The position numbers and the translations under genes are program-made. DNA of 64,000 nt from Schizochytrium sp. TIO01 (Eukaryota; Sar; Bigyra; Thraustochytrida; Thraustochytriidae): positions 3,604,501 to 3,668,500 of the forward strand of contig SMSO01000034.1 of the NCBI GenBank assembly GCA_004764695.1, written 5' to 3'. The notes under the pieces were generated by a model. That model searched no databases. It had not been told where the DNA came from and worked only from the letters and a program-made list of their open reading frames with translations. Of this stretch, positions 1-9,740 are shown piece after piece; the stretch's first letter is position 1; the number at the start of each line of letters is the position of its first letter.

Positions 1-309
1 ACGGAGCAACTTAACATTTACATTAGACTCTTTTCCAATCCTGAAAACAAGGATGAGCTGGTTGCGTGCAACAATATGCTTAAAATTGCCATCAAATTGC
101 TTTCATCAGAAGCGAAGCCAGGCAAGGATGCGTACAAGGCAATTCTTCTTAACCCTATTGTCTACAACCTGTTTCGTGTCACTATTCTCTCTGCCTTGGG
201 AACCATGTCTTCAGACTTTTTGGGCTTTAAGGTACGCTTGTGGAAGATCTGATAATTTAGATTCTTGTTTTTGCAGTTCTTACCTAGTACTAAGTTTGCA
301 AGCAAATGA
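1..309 (+). CDS. 3' end of an unrecognised gene (partial, two exons)
   Basis: The reading frame is open from the first base of the window, so the 5' part lies outside. Exon one ends after a complete AAG codon at 231. A 45-nt GT-AG intron follows, and the second exon adds FLPSTKFASK before a TGA at 307-309. Reading through the intron would stop at 250-252. The visible 87 or so residues are alpha-helical in character, with a long amphipathic stretch (NNMLKIAIKLLSSE) and a hydrophobic segment (LFRVTILSALGTMSSDFLGF) near the C-terminus. I do not recognise the family. The end ASK is not a strong PTS1 signal. The gene converges on the minus-strand membrane protein at 943. Confidence 0.7.
232..276 (+). 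other. Spliceosomal intron, 45 nt
   Basis: The donor is AAG|GTACGC and the acceptor is TTGTTTTTGCAG|TT, preceded by a branch-like TGATAAT. The intron is phase 0 and contains in-frame stops (TGA at 250). Removing it keeps the upstream frame open for ten more codons. It shows that this genome carries very short introns, which matters for the frame breaks seen in later genes. Confidence 0.75.
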
Positions 310-942
310 GGGATGAAAACGACTTCAAATTGATCAAGCAAACACGATTGTACCCCACTTCCGTCTCCGAAATACAAAATTTTGAATAAACGCAGATGGC
401 TCTCTTCGAGAACATACTAATGTGTAGTGTTCAGGACACACCAGATTACACTACGCTTTCTTTCAAGGAATTGTTTTTCGTTTCCTTACCCATAGCTCTT
501 TCTATAGATTGTGCACCGGATAGTCGTGGTTTTCTTAGGCCACCCTTTTGGTACAGTCTCTTTCTCTAATTCATTATCTGTTTTATTGTTAGGTACAATT
601 ATTTTCTTCTTTTTCATATTTTCTTAGCACCAACAATCCGCAACGTGCATTCACCACGCACACCAAGCTTGTTCTCGTATACGATTTAACCCTGAAGGAC
701 CGACGAGAAAGGGTGTGGTCCATGATTAAAAATATATAAGGAAATATGTAGTTCAGAATGTCTCACCACAGAAAGAGAAAATGGAAACAAAGTAAAAAAA
801 GACAGGAAAGATGAAACACAAAATAGTAGGGTAGTTCAAAGAAGAACGCAAAGGTAAAAAGTCAAAAAGCAGGGTACTTGCAGGTGTGGTTATCGAAGCA
901 ACCGCGGCAATACATACTGCTACAGCAAGAACAGTATGATAC
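310..942. other. Convergent 3' spacer, no gene seen
   Basis: AT-rich DNA with T-runs between the two facing 3' ends. It probably holds both 3' UTRs. No further coding signal, RNA gene or repeat is evident. Confidence 0.5.
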
Positions 943-2127
943 TTACAAGTTGAGACCATCATCACTGTCGGAACTGCTTGAATCATCATCAGAGTCATCA
1001 GAATCATCATCGTCACTCGAGTCACGACGCTTGGTAGTGGTGGTCTTTTTCGAAGAAGGAAGCTCTGAGTTTCCTTCATTTGTAGCAAGGAATGCGGCAA
1101 GCTTGTTTGGGCCGGGTTTTGTGGTCGGTTGAGAAGGTGTTGACTTGGATGTAGTGGAGGTCGAAGCAGTGCCTGATTTAGGAGCGGCAGCTGCATTGGC
1201 AGCGGACATTTCACGAACACGCTGAGCAGCCTCCTCGCGCTCTTTACGAGCGGCTGCCCGCTCGAGCTGCTTTGCACGTCGTTCCTTAAAACCTTGAGCA
1301 ATCTGACCACCGAGAGCAGCAGTTGCAAAGCCAGGGGCATAGATACCACCTCCGGCTCCTCGAGCCACGCGCTCCATACGTGTTTGAATGTCTTCATCAA
1401 AGGGGCGCTGAATTGCATCCTCATCAACACCAAGCATACGCAGAGCTTTGTTAGAAGGTTTGGCGACTCCAAAGGGTTGCAAGTTGCCTTCCATACGAAC
1501 GCTGGCAATTCGGTTGCGGGCTTCATCGTCTAAGCGACCATAGTCTTCTCCAGTGCGACGCGTGCTCACGCGTTTGTCAAATCCAGCAATAGCTTGAGAG
1601 CGGCGCATCTCGAACTCCCCATCAGGACGGTTCTTGTGGTTGCTATCTTCACTATCTTTGTCATTCTCCTTACCTTTGACTGGGTTTGCTTTGATGAAGT
1701 CTGCTAGTGACGGCGTATTTCCACGGCTTGGGCCATACGGATTGACAACGTTATTGTAAGGGTCGACAGTACTGTATGGATTGACAGGGTTTCTATATGG
1801 TGTAGTGCCTTCAACCATGTATGTTTCTGACGGCTGAGCTGGGCAGCAAAAATGCCTCGTCAAGTAGATCATGCCGACGAGAATAAGAAAGCAACCAACA
1901 CCAATACTTGCATACACAACGAGGAGTACCCATCCTGGTTTATCACTAAGGCCGTCCTCAATAAAGTTAAGTTTACGTGCGACCTCATCGAAGCTTTCAA
2001 GATCCTGCGAAGTCCTCAAACGAGGTGTCTGTGCCAGCGCTACTCCAGTAGATGCCACAAGAGACATCATCCAGATCAATGTGCGCGAACCAAACATGTG
2101 ATTTGCTAGGTTCAAGCCACCCGTCAT
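943..2127 (-). CDS. Single-pass membrane protein with NPY-rich cytosolic tail, function unknown
   Basis: The first ATG (complement of CAT at 2125-2127) gives 394 residues. A second ATG at 2094 would put a signal peptide directly at the N-terminus (FGSRTLIWMMSLVASTGVALAQ, residues about 12-33), so either start is possible. A short lumenal part of about 30 residues is followed by one membrane helix at about 66-89 (WVLLVVYASIGVGCFLILVG) and a juxtamembrane Cys pair (HFCCP), a likely palmitoylation site. The tail carries three closely spaced Pro-Tyr motifs (NPYSTVDPYNNVVNPYG), then a charged helical region with many Arg/Glu/Ala (KERRAKQLERAAARKEREEAAQ split over a coiled-coil-like stretch) and an acidic Ser/Asp C-terminus. 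This suggests a type I receptor or adaptor. No family is recognised. The distal part is probably disordered. Confidence 0.75.
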   Translation of the reverse strand: MTGGLNLANHMFGSRTLIWMMSLVASTGVALAQTPRLRTSQDLESFDEVARKLNFIEDGLSDKPGWVLLVVYASIGVGCFLILVGMIYLTRHFCCPAQPSETYMVEGTTPYRNPVNPYSTVDPYNNVVNPYGPSRGNTPSLADFIKANPVKGKENDKDSEDSNHKNRPDGEFEMRRSQAIAGFDKRVSTRRTGEDYGRLDDEARNRIASVRMEGNLQPFGVAKPSNKALRMLGVDEDAIQRPFDEDIQTRMERVARGAGGGIYAPGFATAALGGQIAQGFKERRAKQLERAAARKEREEAAQRVREMSAANAAAAPKSGTASTSTTSKSTPSQPTTKPGPNKLAAFLATNEGNSELPSSKKTTTTKRRDSSDDDDSDDSDDDSSSSDSDDGLNL

Positions 2128-3750
2128 GGTTGGCGTTCTCACCCAGATTCGACTATGCGTAGCACAAGATGAAGTATCAAGTACTTGTACCTGTCTTTCC
2201 AACTAAAGCTGAGATATTGACACAATACCAAATCGCGTCTCAAGTTTGCTTTTCTGAATCGAGAGAAGCCTCGTAAATGCTTTCAATCAACTGCGTTTTG
2301 TCCTGCAACAAGCGCCCGCTTGTTTGTTCGTGTTCCTATCTATTTGCTTGCCTGCTATCAAATTTTACCTTTTTGAGTCCAAACTATAAAGGAGAGGTAA
2401 TCTCCTCAAAGTCTTTCTCTCGCTCTTCCGTTGAAACGGGCTTGCTTCGAGCAGGGTCGGGCTTCTACTCTACGAGCACAGGGGGGGTGTTCTAGTCAAC
2501 AAAACAAGGGGTTTGATGCGATGGAGATGTCTCGATGGCGTACGCGCTTTGGCAAAGCAAAGAATAAGAAAAGCACGTGCCAACGGAGGCGCGATTCAAT
2601 CGAATTGAATCGAGTTGTTTTCTTCTGCCACAGGAGTGTAGTTCCGCTTCGTCGAGGAGGGAGAGGCCAAGGTCTTTCAGCTCGTGTGGCAAAACCCTGC
2701 CTGTTTGATTACTTGCTTGCTGGCCCTGGGCGAGCGAGCGAGCGAGCGTGCACAGCACGGCACGGAATTGATTGATGGATTGATGCTCAAATAATGTGGG
2801 CGAAGATGGAGAAGTGCACAATGGAAGTTTCAAGTTTTCAAATTCATTTGTTTTAGTAATCGACATAGCCTCATCTACTATTTATTCTACGCTATTCGTA
2901 TTAAAACTACTTAACCTACTTAGTCTTTAATCCTTTAAACTAAAATGTAGCTACTTCACTAGTAGGAGGCTACCACTATCACTGTGCTCTAAAGTTTATT
3001 TACTTATTTATTCATTTACATATTCATTTATAAACTTCTTTACTATAGGTACGTACCATGGTGGCTCTAAAGCGAAGTAGCCGGGGCTTTCCCATTCAAG
3101 CTCGGAGGGCATCTCCTCCACTAAAGGTTGTGAAGAGCGTCGTTTTATTATCCTTAGTTACGCTTGAGCCGACTTTATAAATCAGCCGAGAGGTCATTTG
3201 ATCGAACTGATCGACGTCTTTTCGTATTTCCTTCAAGTAGACTTTATTCTTATTTTTTCAAATGGAGTCCTACCCAAATCAGTAGCACGCGGTAGTAGAC
3301 ACGGATGAGAGGAGGACCAGCGTGTGTGCACGGTGCACACGCCACATCTTCCTTCCCGCCTTGAGTACACGGGCTGTTTACTAAGAGCACAGCTTTGTGA
3401 AATTTGAGTAAAGGGGGAATTGTACGTGCCACCATTACAAGACTCGCCGTTGTTGGGCGATGGCCAGTGCCGACTACCTTGTGTAAGGGCTCTAATGATT
3501 TAACTTGCTTTCTTTCGATCATCTTCAGGTATTTAGAGACTATCCTCGTTGGTGGCGGAGGTGGTTGTCTTGAGCTGCTTAACTGCCTCCACGATGTTGT
3601 CCGGAAGACAGCAAGTACGCTTTCCAGTGCAGAGAAACGGCGTGCGTACTGTTGTGTATTATTACATTGGGGTTGCAAGAGTCTCGAGCGGTGCAGCACC
3701 ACGTCTGTTAGAACTTTGAAGAGCCTCAAGTCGAGTGTCCACTCTTCAAG
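2128..3750. other. Intergenic, promoter side of the membrane-protein gene
   Basis: Mixed-composition DNA with a short GAGC tandem near 2731-2748 and AT-rich stretches at 2870-3060. Open frames exist on both strands but mirror each other and lack protein-like composition. I see no supportable gene. Confidence 0.4.
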
Positions 3751-4014
3751 ATGGATAAAAGAGACCTGGAGATCATCGAAGAATCACTGAAATCAGAAGC
3801 GAAACGATCGTCAGAAACAAAATTAGCAGCGCTAGGTCTCCTCCAATATCTCAGTTTTGATGAATTCTCAGCAGTTTGGCAGATAGATATCAAGTCAGAG
3901 AATAACGTCCATTTAACTTCTATCTACCTGTCAACGCGAGTGCTCAAATTGAAGTCTAAGCTTCTAAAAGCTGAGCATACGGCAGGTCAGCTCCACCCTC
4001 CGGCTGTATTCTAG
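3751..4014 (+). CDS. Short ORF, weakly TFIIS N-domain-like
   Basis: The ATG opens 87 codons ending at TAG 4012-4014. Residues 1-75 look protein-like (MDKRDLEIIEESLKSEAKR, then ALGLLQYLSFDEF and a helix STRVLKLKSKLLKAEH). The spacing of hydrophobic residues recalls the four-helix TFIIS N-terminal domain (L..L..L, then V..L, then V..L...LL), but the usual conserved T-x-I/V-G and final Trp are not present. The last 12 residues look like read-through into non-coding DNA, so a splice donor near the GCAG|GTCAGC at about 3983 may end an exon. It could be a first exon, a decayed fragment or chance. The next gene on this strand is PEX11, almost 3 kb away. Confidence 0.3.
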   Translation: MDKRDLEIIEESLKSEAKRSSETKLAALGLLQYLSFDEFSAVWQIDIKSENNVHLTSIYLSTRVLKLKSKLLKAEHTAGQLHPPAVF

Positions 4015-6931
4015 GTAGGTGGGTACCTAGGAGAAACGAAGAAACGCCAGCCGGAGAGGTATTCACCGCTGTGCACAACTTCAATTTTTCATCAAAGTAT
4101 ACCGAATTGTGCTTTACAAGAGTGGATTGCATGAGCGATCATGTGCATCCGTCCTGTTTCAAGTGCTCGCGTGTCACCGAAATCTACAGGCTGAGTTTTA
4201 CCCTTTGCGCTGCGCGTGTCTGGTATAGCTAGTTAATCCACTACCTACTGCTACCTTTTAGTAGTACTATGCATGAAAATCTGTACTGAGGTAATATGGC
4301 CAGTGAAGATTGCAAATGAGACACACGCCCAAATAGAGCATTCAAAGCAGAGATTCTTTTTTTGCTCGGCGCCTAAAAGTAACCCTCAGTGTCCGTCGCA
4401 CCCTCTACTGCTAGGTACCGTACCTCCCTTATGATTAGCAGCATGGGCAAGGAATAAGCTGTGATTGGTCTGGACAGCGATGAAACGCAAGGTGCAAGAA
4501 ATAATCTTTTGAGGGTCTGCATGCCATCACCATGGCTAGAATAACGAATATGCAAATATGCCGTAGATCATGTTCTTGCTCTTGAGCTTGGGCTTATTTT
4601 ATACGTCGGTATTGGCGAAATCTCAATTTGCCACTCTTACTTGACAAAGGTAATGAGTTAGAGTGTTTTAACTTGGGTAAAAACCTTTTTGTTAAAGCAA
4701 TGAGTCGGTGTTAGCTTGCCTGATCAGGATTAGAACGAAGCATTACTCTTAGTTTCTTTGTTTAGAACAACGTAAGTTCTTGCTATAATGTCAATTTACG
4801 CTTGCCATATCAATACTTCCTTTGAGCGCACCTGCAGAGCCATGGTGAAGTACAATTGGAGTAATAAAGTTCCCCCATGTATTGATGATCAAGTAAATTG
4901 GACACCGCACTTGCAACATCAATTCTTGCTTGAAATTTACTAGTAGGGACACCACGATGTACATTTAAAAGAATAAATCCATTCCTTTGCATAGTTGATA
5001 AAATTGGTTCTTTTTACAGCGAGTACTTTCATGGAAACACGATGTACAATTTGGTGGGTATTAATGAAGTCCTGATTTTGCTCCTGCGCAACTTCGTGAG
5101 TGCCCTGTAATTTTCAAGAAGAAACTCAAGATAGTCCTCAAGACTTACAATGTAGGCAGTGTTCGTTTTGGAGACATGCTTCAAAACTCACTCTTCCGCA
5201 AAGAGTTTCACCTTGCTGATTTTATTCTGTACAAGTCTATCTATTCATTGTTAACAACGCCCTTTCGAAAGAAGTGAGACATCCAAAGAACAAGTTTCTT
5301 CTTTCGGAAAACCTATTTTCTTCAAGGAAGCTGCAAATATACTTATTGTCTAAGTAATGACTCAGAAATTTAGCTATATGCAGTATTACTTGTAAGTGTA
5401 CTTGCGACTTTAAGTTCAAGTCTACTCTAAAACAATCTATATTCTCTTCTTTCGAAGAAAAAAGGAGCGAAGCCAATGTTTAGCATTGTAATCTGCCAAT
5501 TAATGCAAAATATGCAAGAGATGCCGAAGGGCAAATCTTCTTGGACATCGCAAGCCTCAAATCTCGTTGATCAAGACTCGAAAGAGTCTCTTCGAAATTG
5601 TCTTTGCACTTTGATATTTCCCCCCATGTCTCGCAACGATGTTCTCATCCCTCCAAGATTCCAGCGAGGTCTGTCACTCCTACTTTGCTTTGAGCGTCAC
5701 TTGTATCATCTTGCAGCTTACCTTTCGTAAAGATAGTAATTCGTTATGGTCTAGCCCCTTCCTAAGTAAGTGCAGTAGCCAAGTGCTGGCTTCGTGTTAC
5801 ATCTTACTAAATACACCATTCCGCTTTTATAAGTCTGCAATAATCTCATGCATTGACCATAGCAACTGATGTGCACAGGTCACCAGAACAGGGCTCTGTG
5901 TTCGGACCCTGTGTGGAAGAGTCTGCGCATGAGGGCGGGCTTCAGAGACTACTGCTCGAATTGGTAAATGCTGTGGTGTTTTAGTCCAAGCTGATCATAA
6001 GATCGCTTGTGATCAGTTAGTTCGAGGCAGCAGTCGACCAATGATTGTCCTAACTTGAGATCCATCAGATTGCCCGCGAGTTGGCAAACTTGGAGCTAGC
6101 TCAACGTTAACTTCTGTTGGGTAGGAGGTCTGAGAAGTGAATGAAATGCCTTAGCAGGGCTACAGAGCTCCAAGAATGGTAAGTAGGTAGGTATTGCCTG
6201 CTGCAATTCCCAGCCTGTGGTTGCGGTGCTACCAAATTGCAACCCGGTCAGCCAAGCCTCCGCTTTCCTGGGTTTCCCACGCAATGCATACTGCCCTGTT
6301 TAAGCAAGGTCCAGCTTGGGCACGGCTTTGCGCACTTGACCGCCCTGCATTACATCCTTTCTTTTTCATCATTATGTAGCTATTACATTTCCGCGAAGCC
6401 GAGGGCCTTCTCGGAAAGGGGTCTTTCCCATCCAAATCCTTCTGGCCATGGCTGATCTGCCCAGCTAGTTCTGGCTCTGCAGACGGTCGTAACTCATAAC
6501 TGTCCCGCGGCAGCAGGTTTTGCGCACTCTGATAAGGGTGGCGGAGTCTTTGGAGTTATTCTGGGATTTCATGACACTATTTTCATTGCTTTGTTTCAAG
6601 ATCTTGTTTTTTATGATGATGAAAAATGTGAAAGGGCGAAAGAAAAGAGTCCAGGAGGAAGAAAGGTCCGCTCTTATGAGAGAGGATAGCGTAAATGATA
6701 AGGGTGCTGTAATTGATGAAACACTGGCTTATTATAACTAAGAAGAGCAGAATGACGGGAATTGGAGATTAACAGCAGCAGCAGCACAGCAGCAGCAATC
6801 CAGGATTTTGCGGAGCAGGAGCTCTGGTTTGAGAAGAAGAGCAATTCGCAATAGGCCGGGGCTGCTGCAGGCAAATTGCTGGCTGAGATCTCCATCTTCT
6901 GATACTCGTTTGGATTTTGAGTGCGAGGAAT
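4015..6931. other. Intergenic, no supported gene
   Basis: About 2.9 kb of low-information DNA upstream of PEX11. Short open frames on both strands (for example near 5237-5476 minus and 5476-5869 plus) are not protein-like in composition. A GCA-rich triplet run (GCAGCAGCAGCAC) lies at about 6774-6797 just ahead of PEX11, probably in its 5' UTR. Confidence 0.4.
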
Positions 6932-7636
6932 ATGTCGCTGCGACTTGTACCGAAGGCGATCAAGCCTGCGGACTTGAAGAATGTCAACAAGTTCATGGGC
7001 GACCTCAAGGCGAGGGACAAGATTATGCGCTTTGTGCAGTACTTCAGCAAGTTTGTGGTAATGCAGCTCAAACAAATGGACGGAAAGTCTGACCTTGCCA
7101 ACCGTATCGAGCTTCTCAGCAAGGCTATTGGCCTCCACCGCAAGGCCTTTAAGATTGGTTCCTTTCTCGAGGAATACCAAAAGTTTTTGGAGATCCTTCG
7201 CGACACTAAGGACGACCCCAAGCGCCTGTTGAACCTCGTTCTGCGAGCTTGCATGGCAATCTTCACTGTTCTTGACAACCTTGTCTGGTTTGTGAGCCTT
7301 AAGGTTATCGATCTGGATAAGGATGCCCTCAAGATGAAGGCGTACAAGTTCCGCCTCGCTGCCGCTGCGATCAGCACCGTGACTAGCGTTATGGACTTCC
7401 AGAAACAAGCAAAGGTCGTGGCTAGCGCCAAAGACGACACTGAGCGCGTTAAGGCTGAGGAAAAGCAGGGTGCCAATGTCGTTGGTCTTGCCAAGAACGT
7501 CTTCGACGTTGTCACGTACGGAAACTCTGCTGAGCTCGTCAAGGCCGTGCGTGGATCCAGCTACGATGATAACGTCATTGGTCTTGTTGGCGCAGCATCC
7601 TCCGCTGCTGCTATGTACAGTATCTGGACCAAGTAA
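6932..7636 (+). CDS. PEX11: Peroxisomal membrane protein PEX11
   Basis: PEX11 proteins tubulate the peroxisome membrane and promote peroxisome division; they also influence passage of fatty-acid intermediates. The ATG at 6932 gives 234 residues, the normal family length. The N-terminal amphipathic region (VNKFMGDLKARDKIMRFVQYFSKFV) matches the membrane-bending helix of the family. It is followed by the typical NRIELLSKAIGLHRKAFKIGSFLEEY segment, a central hydrophobic stretch around CMAIFTVLDNLVWFVSL and a C-terminal hydrophobic segment (VIGLVGAASSAAAMYSIW). The gene is one uninterrupted exon and converges on the minus-strand gene at 8370. Its presence shows the organism has peroxisomes. Confidence 0.93.
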   Translation: MSLRLVPKAIKPADLKNVNKFMGDLKARDKIMRFVQYFSKFVVMQLKQMDGKSDLANRIELLSKAIGLHRKAFKIGSFLEEYQKFLEILRDTKDDPKRLLNLVLRACMAIFTVLDNLVWFVSLKVIDLDKDALKMKAYKFRLAAAAISTVTSVMDFQKQAKVVASAKDDTERVKAEEKQGANVVGLAKNVFDVVTYGNSAELVKAVRGSSYDDNVIGLVGAASSAAAMYSIWTK

Positions 7637-8369
7637 ACCCCTTCCCAAGATACAAATCCTGTCTTACTACTCGCCCGAGCTTGAACGTATGCTTGAGCTT
7701 CCGCACTTCAGCTATTCCTGCTGCTGCGGCAGATTCGACGCCATAGATGCTGAGGCTAAGCATGCTGCTGCTATCGCCCAGCTATGTATGACTGACCACC
7801 TGTTTGAACACCCTAAACTTCAAAAAATCAACATATTTCACTTTTCCGCGTCGGTTTTGTTTGATCCCAGGTTTAAGAACCAAGCATATATTTCATCATC
7901 CTTGGTTGTATGATACTCTAGTACACTCGATCGAAAATTGGCCTGTAAACGGTATCCTCATGAGAACAAGAAATTGTCTAGATCTCTTCAATGAACCTCT
8001 AACCCTTTACTCCCCCACGAGAAAACTTGTCTACGAAAGAAACATAAAAAAGAATAACAAAATAACATAGCTTAGTTGCGAAGAACTTCTGTTGTGTAAG
8101 AAGCATATAACTAAATTTTCGATGGATCGGGAAGAAAATTAACAACGGTTTGATACACTTAATATATCAAATGAATATAGATCAAGCTTTATCTCAGCGT
8201 TACAAATATATGCATAATTGTAATCAAGAGCAAAGATCTTAACGAAATCAATTATCACTTGTCAGACTTCCCTTACGTAACTTAACAAGTGCAATCCGTA
8301 TGCCAAAAGGGGGGCTTTGTGTCTTTTAAAGGTGATTGCTATGGTGAAAAGTTCTCACGCCACACTGTT
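7637..8369. other. Convergent 3' spacer, no gene seen
   Basis: AT-rich from about 8030 onward, between two facing 3' ends. It probably contains both 3' UTRs. No RNA gene or repeat is recognised. Confidence 0.5.
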
Positions 8370-9740
8370 TCAAACATCAACAAGAAGATGATCGTCGTGG
8401 TGGAGATCTGCTATAGAGCGTACAACAACTTTAAGATCTCCGTTTTTCAGAGTTAGTTGCTCGGCGTCTCTTACTCTTACGCCTGTAGCAGCCTCTATAG
8501 AAGCAAGAAAGTCAGCCCAGTCAGTCAACGGATTTACATGGATCACCTCTGCTTGATGGGGGTTAAGAGTCGTCGCAACAAATATACGCTTGAGATCGCG
8601 TTCCTCAGATGGCAACATTGTATCCACCATGTTTCGCAGTGATCGTAGTGAATCCATGGAGTCTGTTGGCTGCTGCTGGTGTCGAGAGGTTCTCATTGAC
8701 AGACTTTTAGTCGAAGATTTGTGACGAGGCGTCACTGCAAGTCCATAGCGGTCGCGATATTCGTTGAGAAGCCTTACGACCTCATCAGCGTCTTTACAAA
8801 ACCATACATCTTGCAAAGTTTCTTGTTGCATTTCCGAAGCAACGTGGTGCCAATGAGAACTACGTTTACGAGAGTAAGCGTATGAGATGCTCACAGTTAG
8901 GTAGCTAGATGAGCACACTCTACCACCTTCCTCGGTAGACTGGATCAGAATAATATCGCACCATGGAATAAATGTGTTCTTGTAACCCACATTTCGAGGC
9001 AACGCCCATGTGTCTTCAGGGATTGGCTTACAAAAAGTTCCAAGTCCCTTTTCTGTGATGTAGTAAAATGTATTACTTCCAGCTTCCTCCGCTTGATGCG
9101 CCCCACGCAACATGCACGGCGTGACAAAGCATAACCAAGCATACAACGGATTTAAAAGTAAGCGCATTTGAGAGTAAGCCTCCAAATGAACCACTTCTAT
9201 ATTTGCACGAAACATTGTAATGATTTTTTCGCGACGACCAAGTGCCTCTTGAGCATGGTTGATTTCTTCGGCAGAAAGAACTAACTCCTCTTCTTCAAAA
9301 TCAACTGGAACAGGAGGAGGGGGTAAATCACAGCTAGGTAGATCCTCCTCGTCATTCTCAATTGTTTCGATCTTTCCACTAGGGAACTTTGGTAGCTTGG
9401 AGGGCTGGCCTGGCACCAAGCGGAAACGTCCGCTCTCATGCTCTAAGAGACTGTCTGGAGACCCCACCTTGGCTGACACTGAGACAGGTGCGATCTTCCC
9501 TGAATGCACCTCTCCAACGTCCTCCGTGGCCTCACCCATCTTTCCCGCGTTGAGGTTTAATGCAGGTTTGCCATCTAATAGGGTTTTGCTTTTGGTGTCC
9601 TGAAAATCGAGTGCACCATTGACTTCTTCCTCAAAAATCGTGTTGTCATCACCATCATCATCACCATCGCTCTTCCTATTGTCATCTTTTGGCTTCACCA
9701 AGAAGTTCGGCATCCTCAAAGATCCCATTTTAGCCATCAT
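8370..9740 (-). CDS. Protein with PH-like and C-terminal ubiquitin/DCX-like domains
   Basis: Starting at the ATG at 9740 gives 456 residues. The frame stays open some 75 nt further upstream with GYEARYLGST just before the Met, so an upstream exon is possible. Residues 1-160 are acidic and disordered with a polyproline patch (PPPPVPVDFEEEE). Residues about 175-335 form a mixed alpha/beta unit containing ITEKGLGTFCKPIPEDTW, a basic loop (YSRKRSSHWHHV) and a closing amphipathic helix (WFCKDADEVVRLLNEYRDRY), which is the pattern of a PH-like fold. After a Ser-rich linker, the last 70 residues (from FVATTLNPHQAEVIH to DDHLLVDV, with LTLKNGDLKVVVRSIADL) resemble a ubiquitin-like or doublecortin-like beta-grasp domain. 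A signalling or cytoskeletal adaptor is inferred. No named family is claimed. Confidence 0.75.
   Translation of the reverse strand: MMAKMGSLRMPNFLVKPKDDNRKSDGDDDGDDNTIFEEEVNGALDFQDTKSKTLLDGKPALNLNAGKMGEATEDVGEVHSGKIAPVSVSAKVGSPDSLLEHESGRFRLVPGQPSKLPKFPSGKIETIENDEEDLPSCDLPPPPVPVDFEEEELVLSAEEINHAQEALGRREKIITMFRANIEVVHLEAYSQMRLLLNPLYAWLCFVTPCMLRGAHQAEEAGSNTFYYITEKGLGTFCKPIPEDTWALPRNVGYKNTFIPWCDIILIQSTEEGGRVCSSSYLTVSISYAYSRKRSSHWHHVASEMQQETLQDVWFCKDADEVVRLLNEYRDRYGLAVTPRHKSSTKSLSMRTSRHQQQPTDSMDSLRSLRNMVDTMLPSEERDLKRIFVATTLNPHQAEVIHVNPLTDWADFLASIEAATGVRVRDAEQLTLKNGDLKVVVRSIADLHHDDHLLVDV

Noticed and set aside
753-1526. A long minus-strand open frame of 257 codons.
   Set aside because: It is an out-of-frame shadow of the membrane-protein gene at 943-2127 and has low-complexity, non-protein-like composition.
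6674-7648. A 324-codon minus-strand frame over PEX11.
   Set aside because: It is the antisense of PEX11, which is clearly recognisable by family; the antisense product matches nothing.
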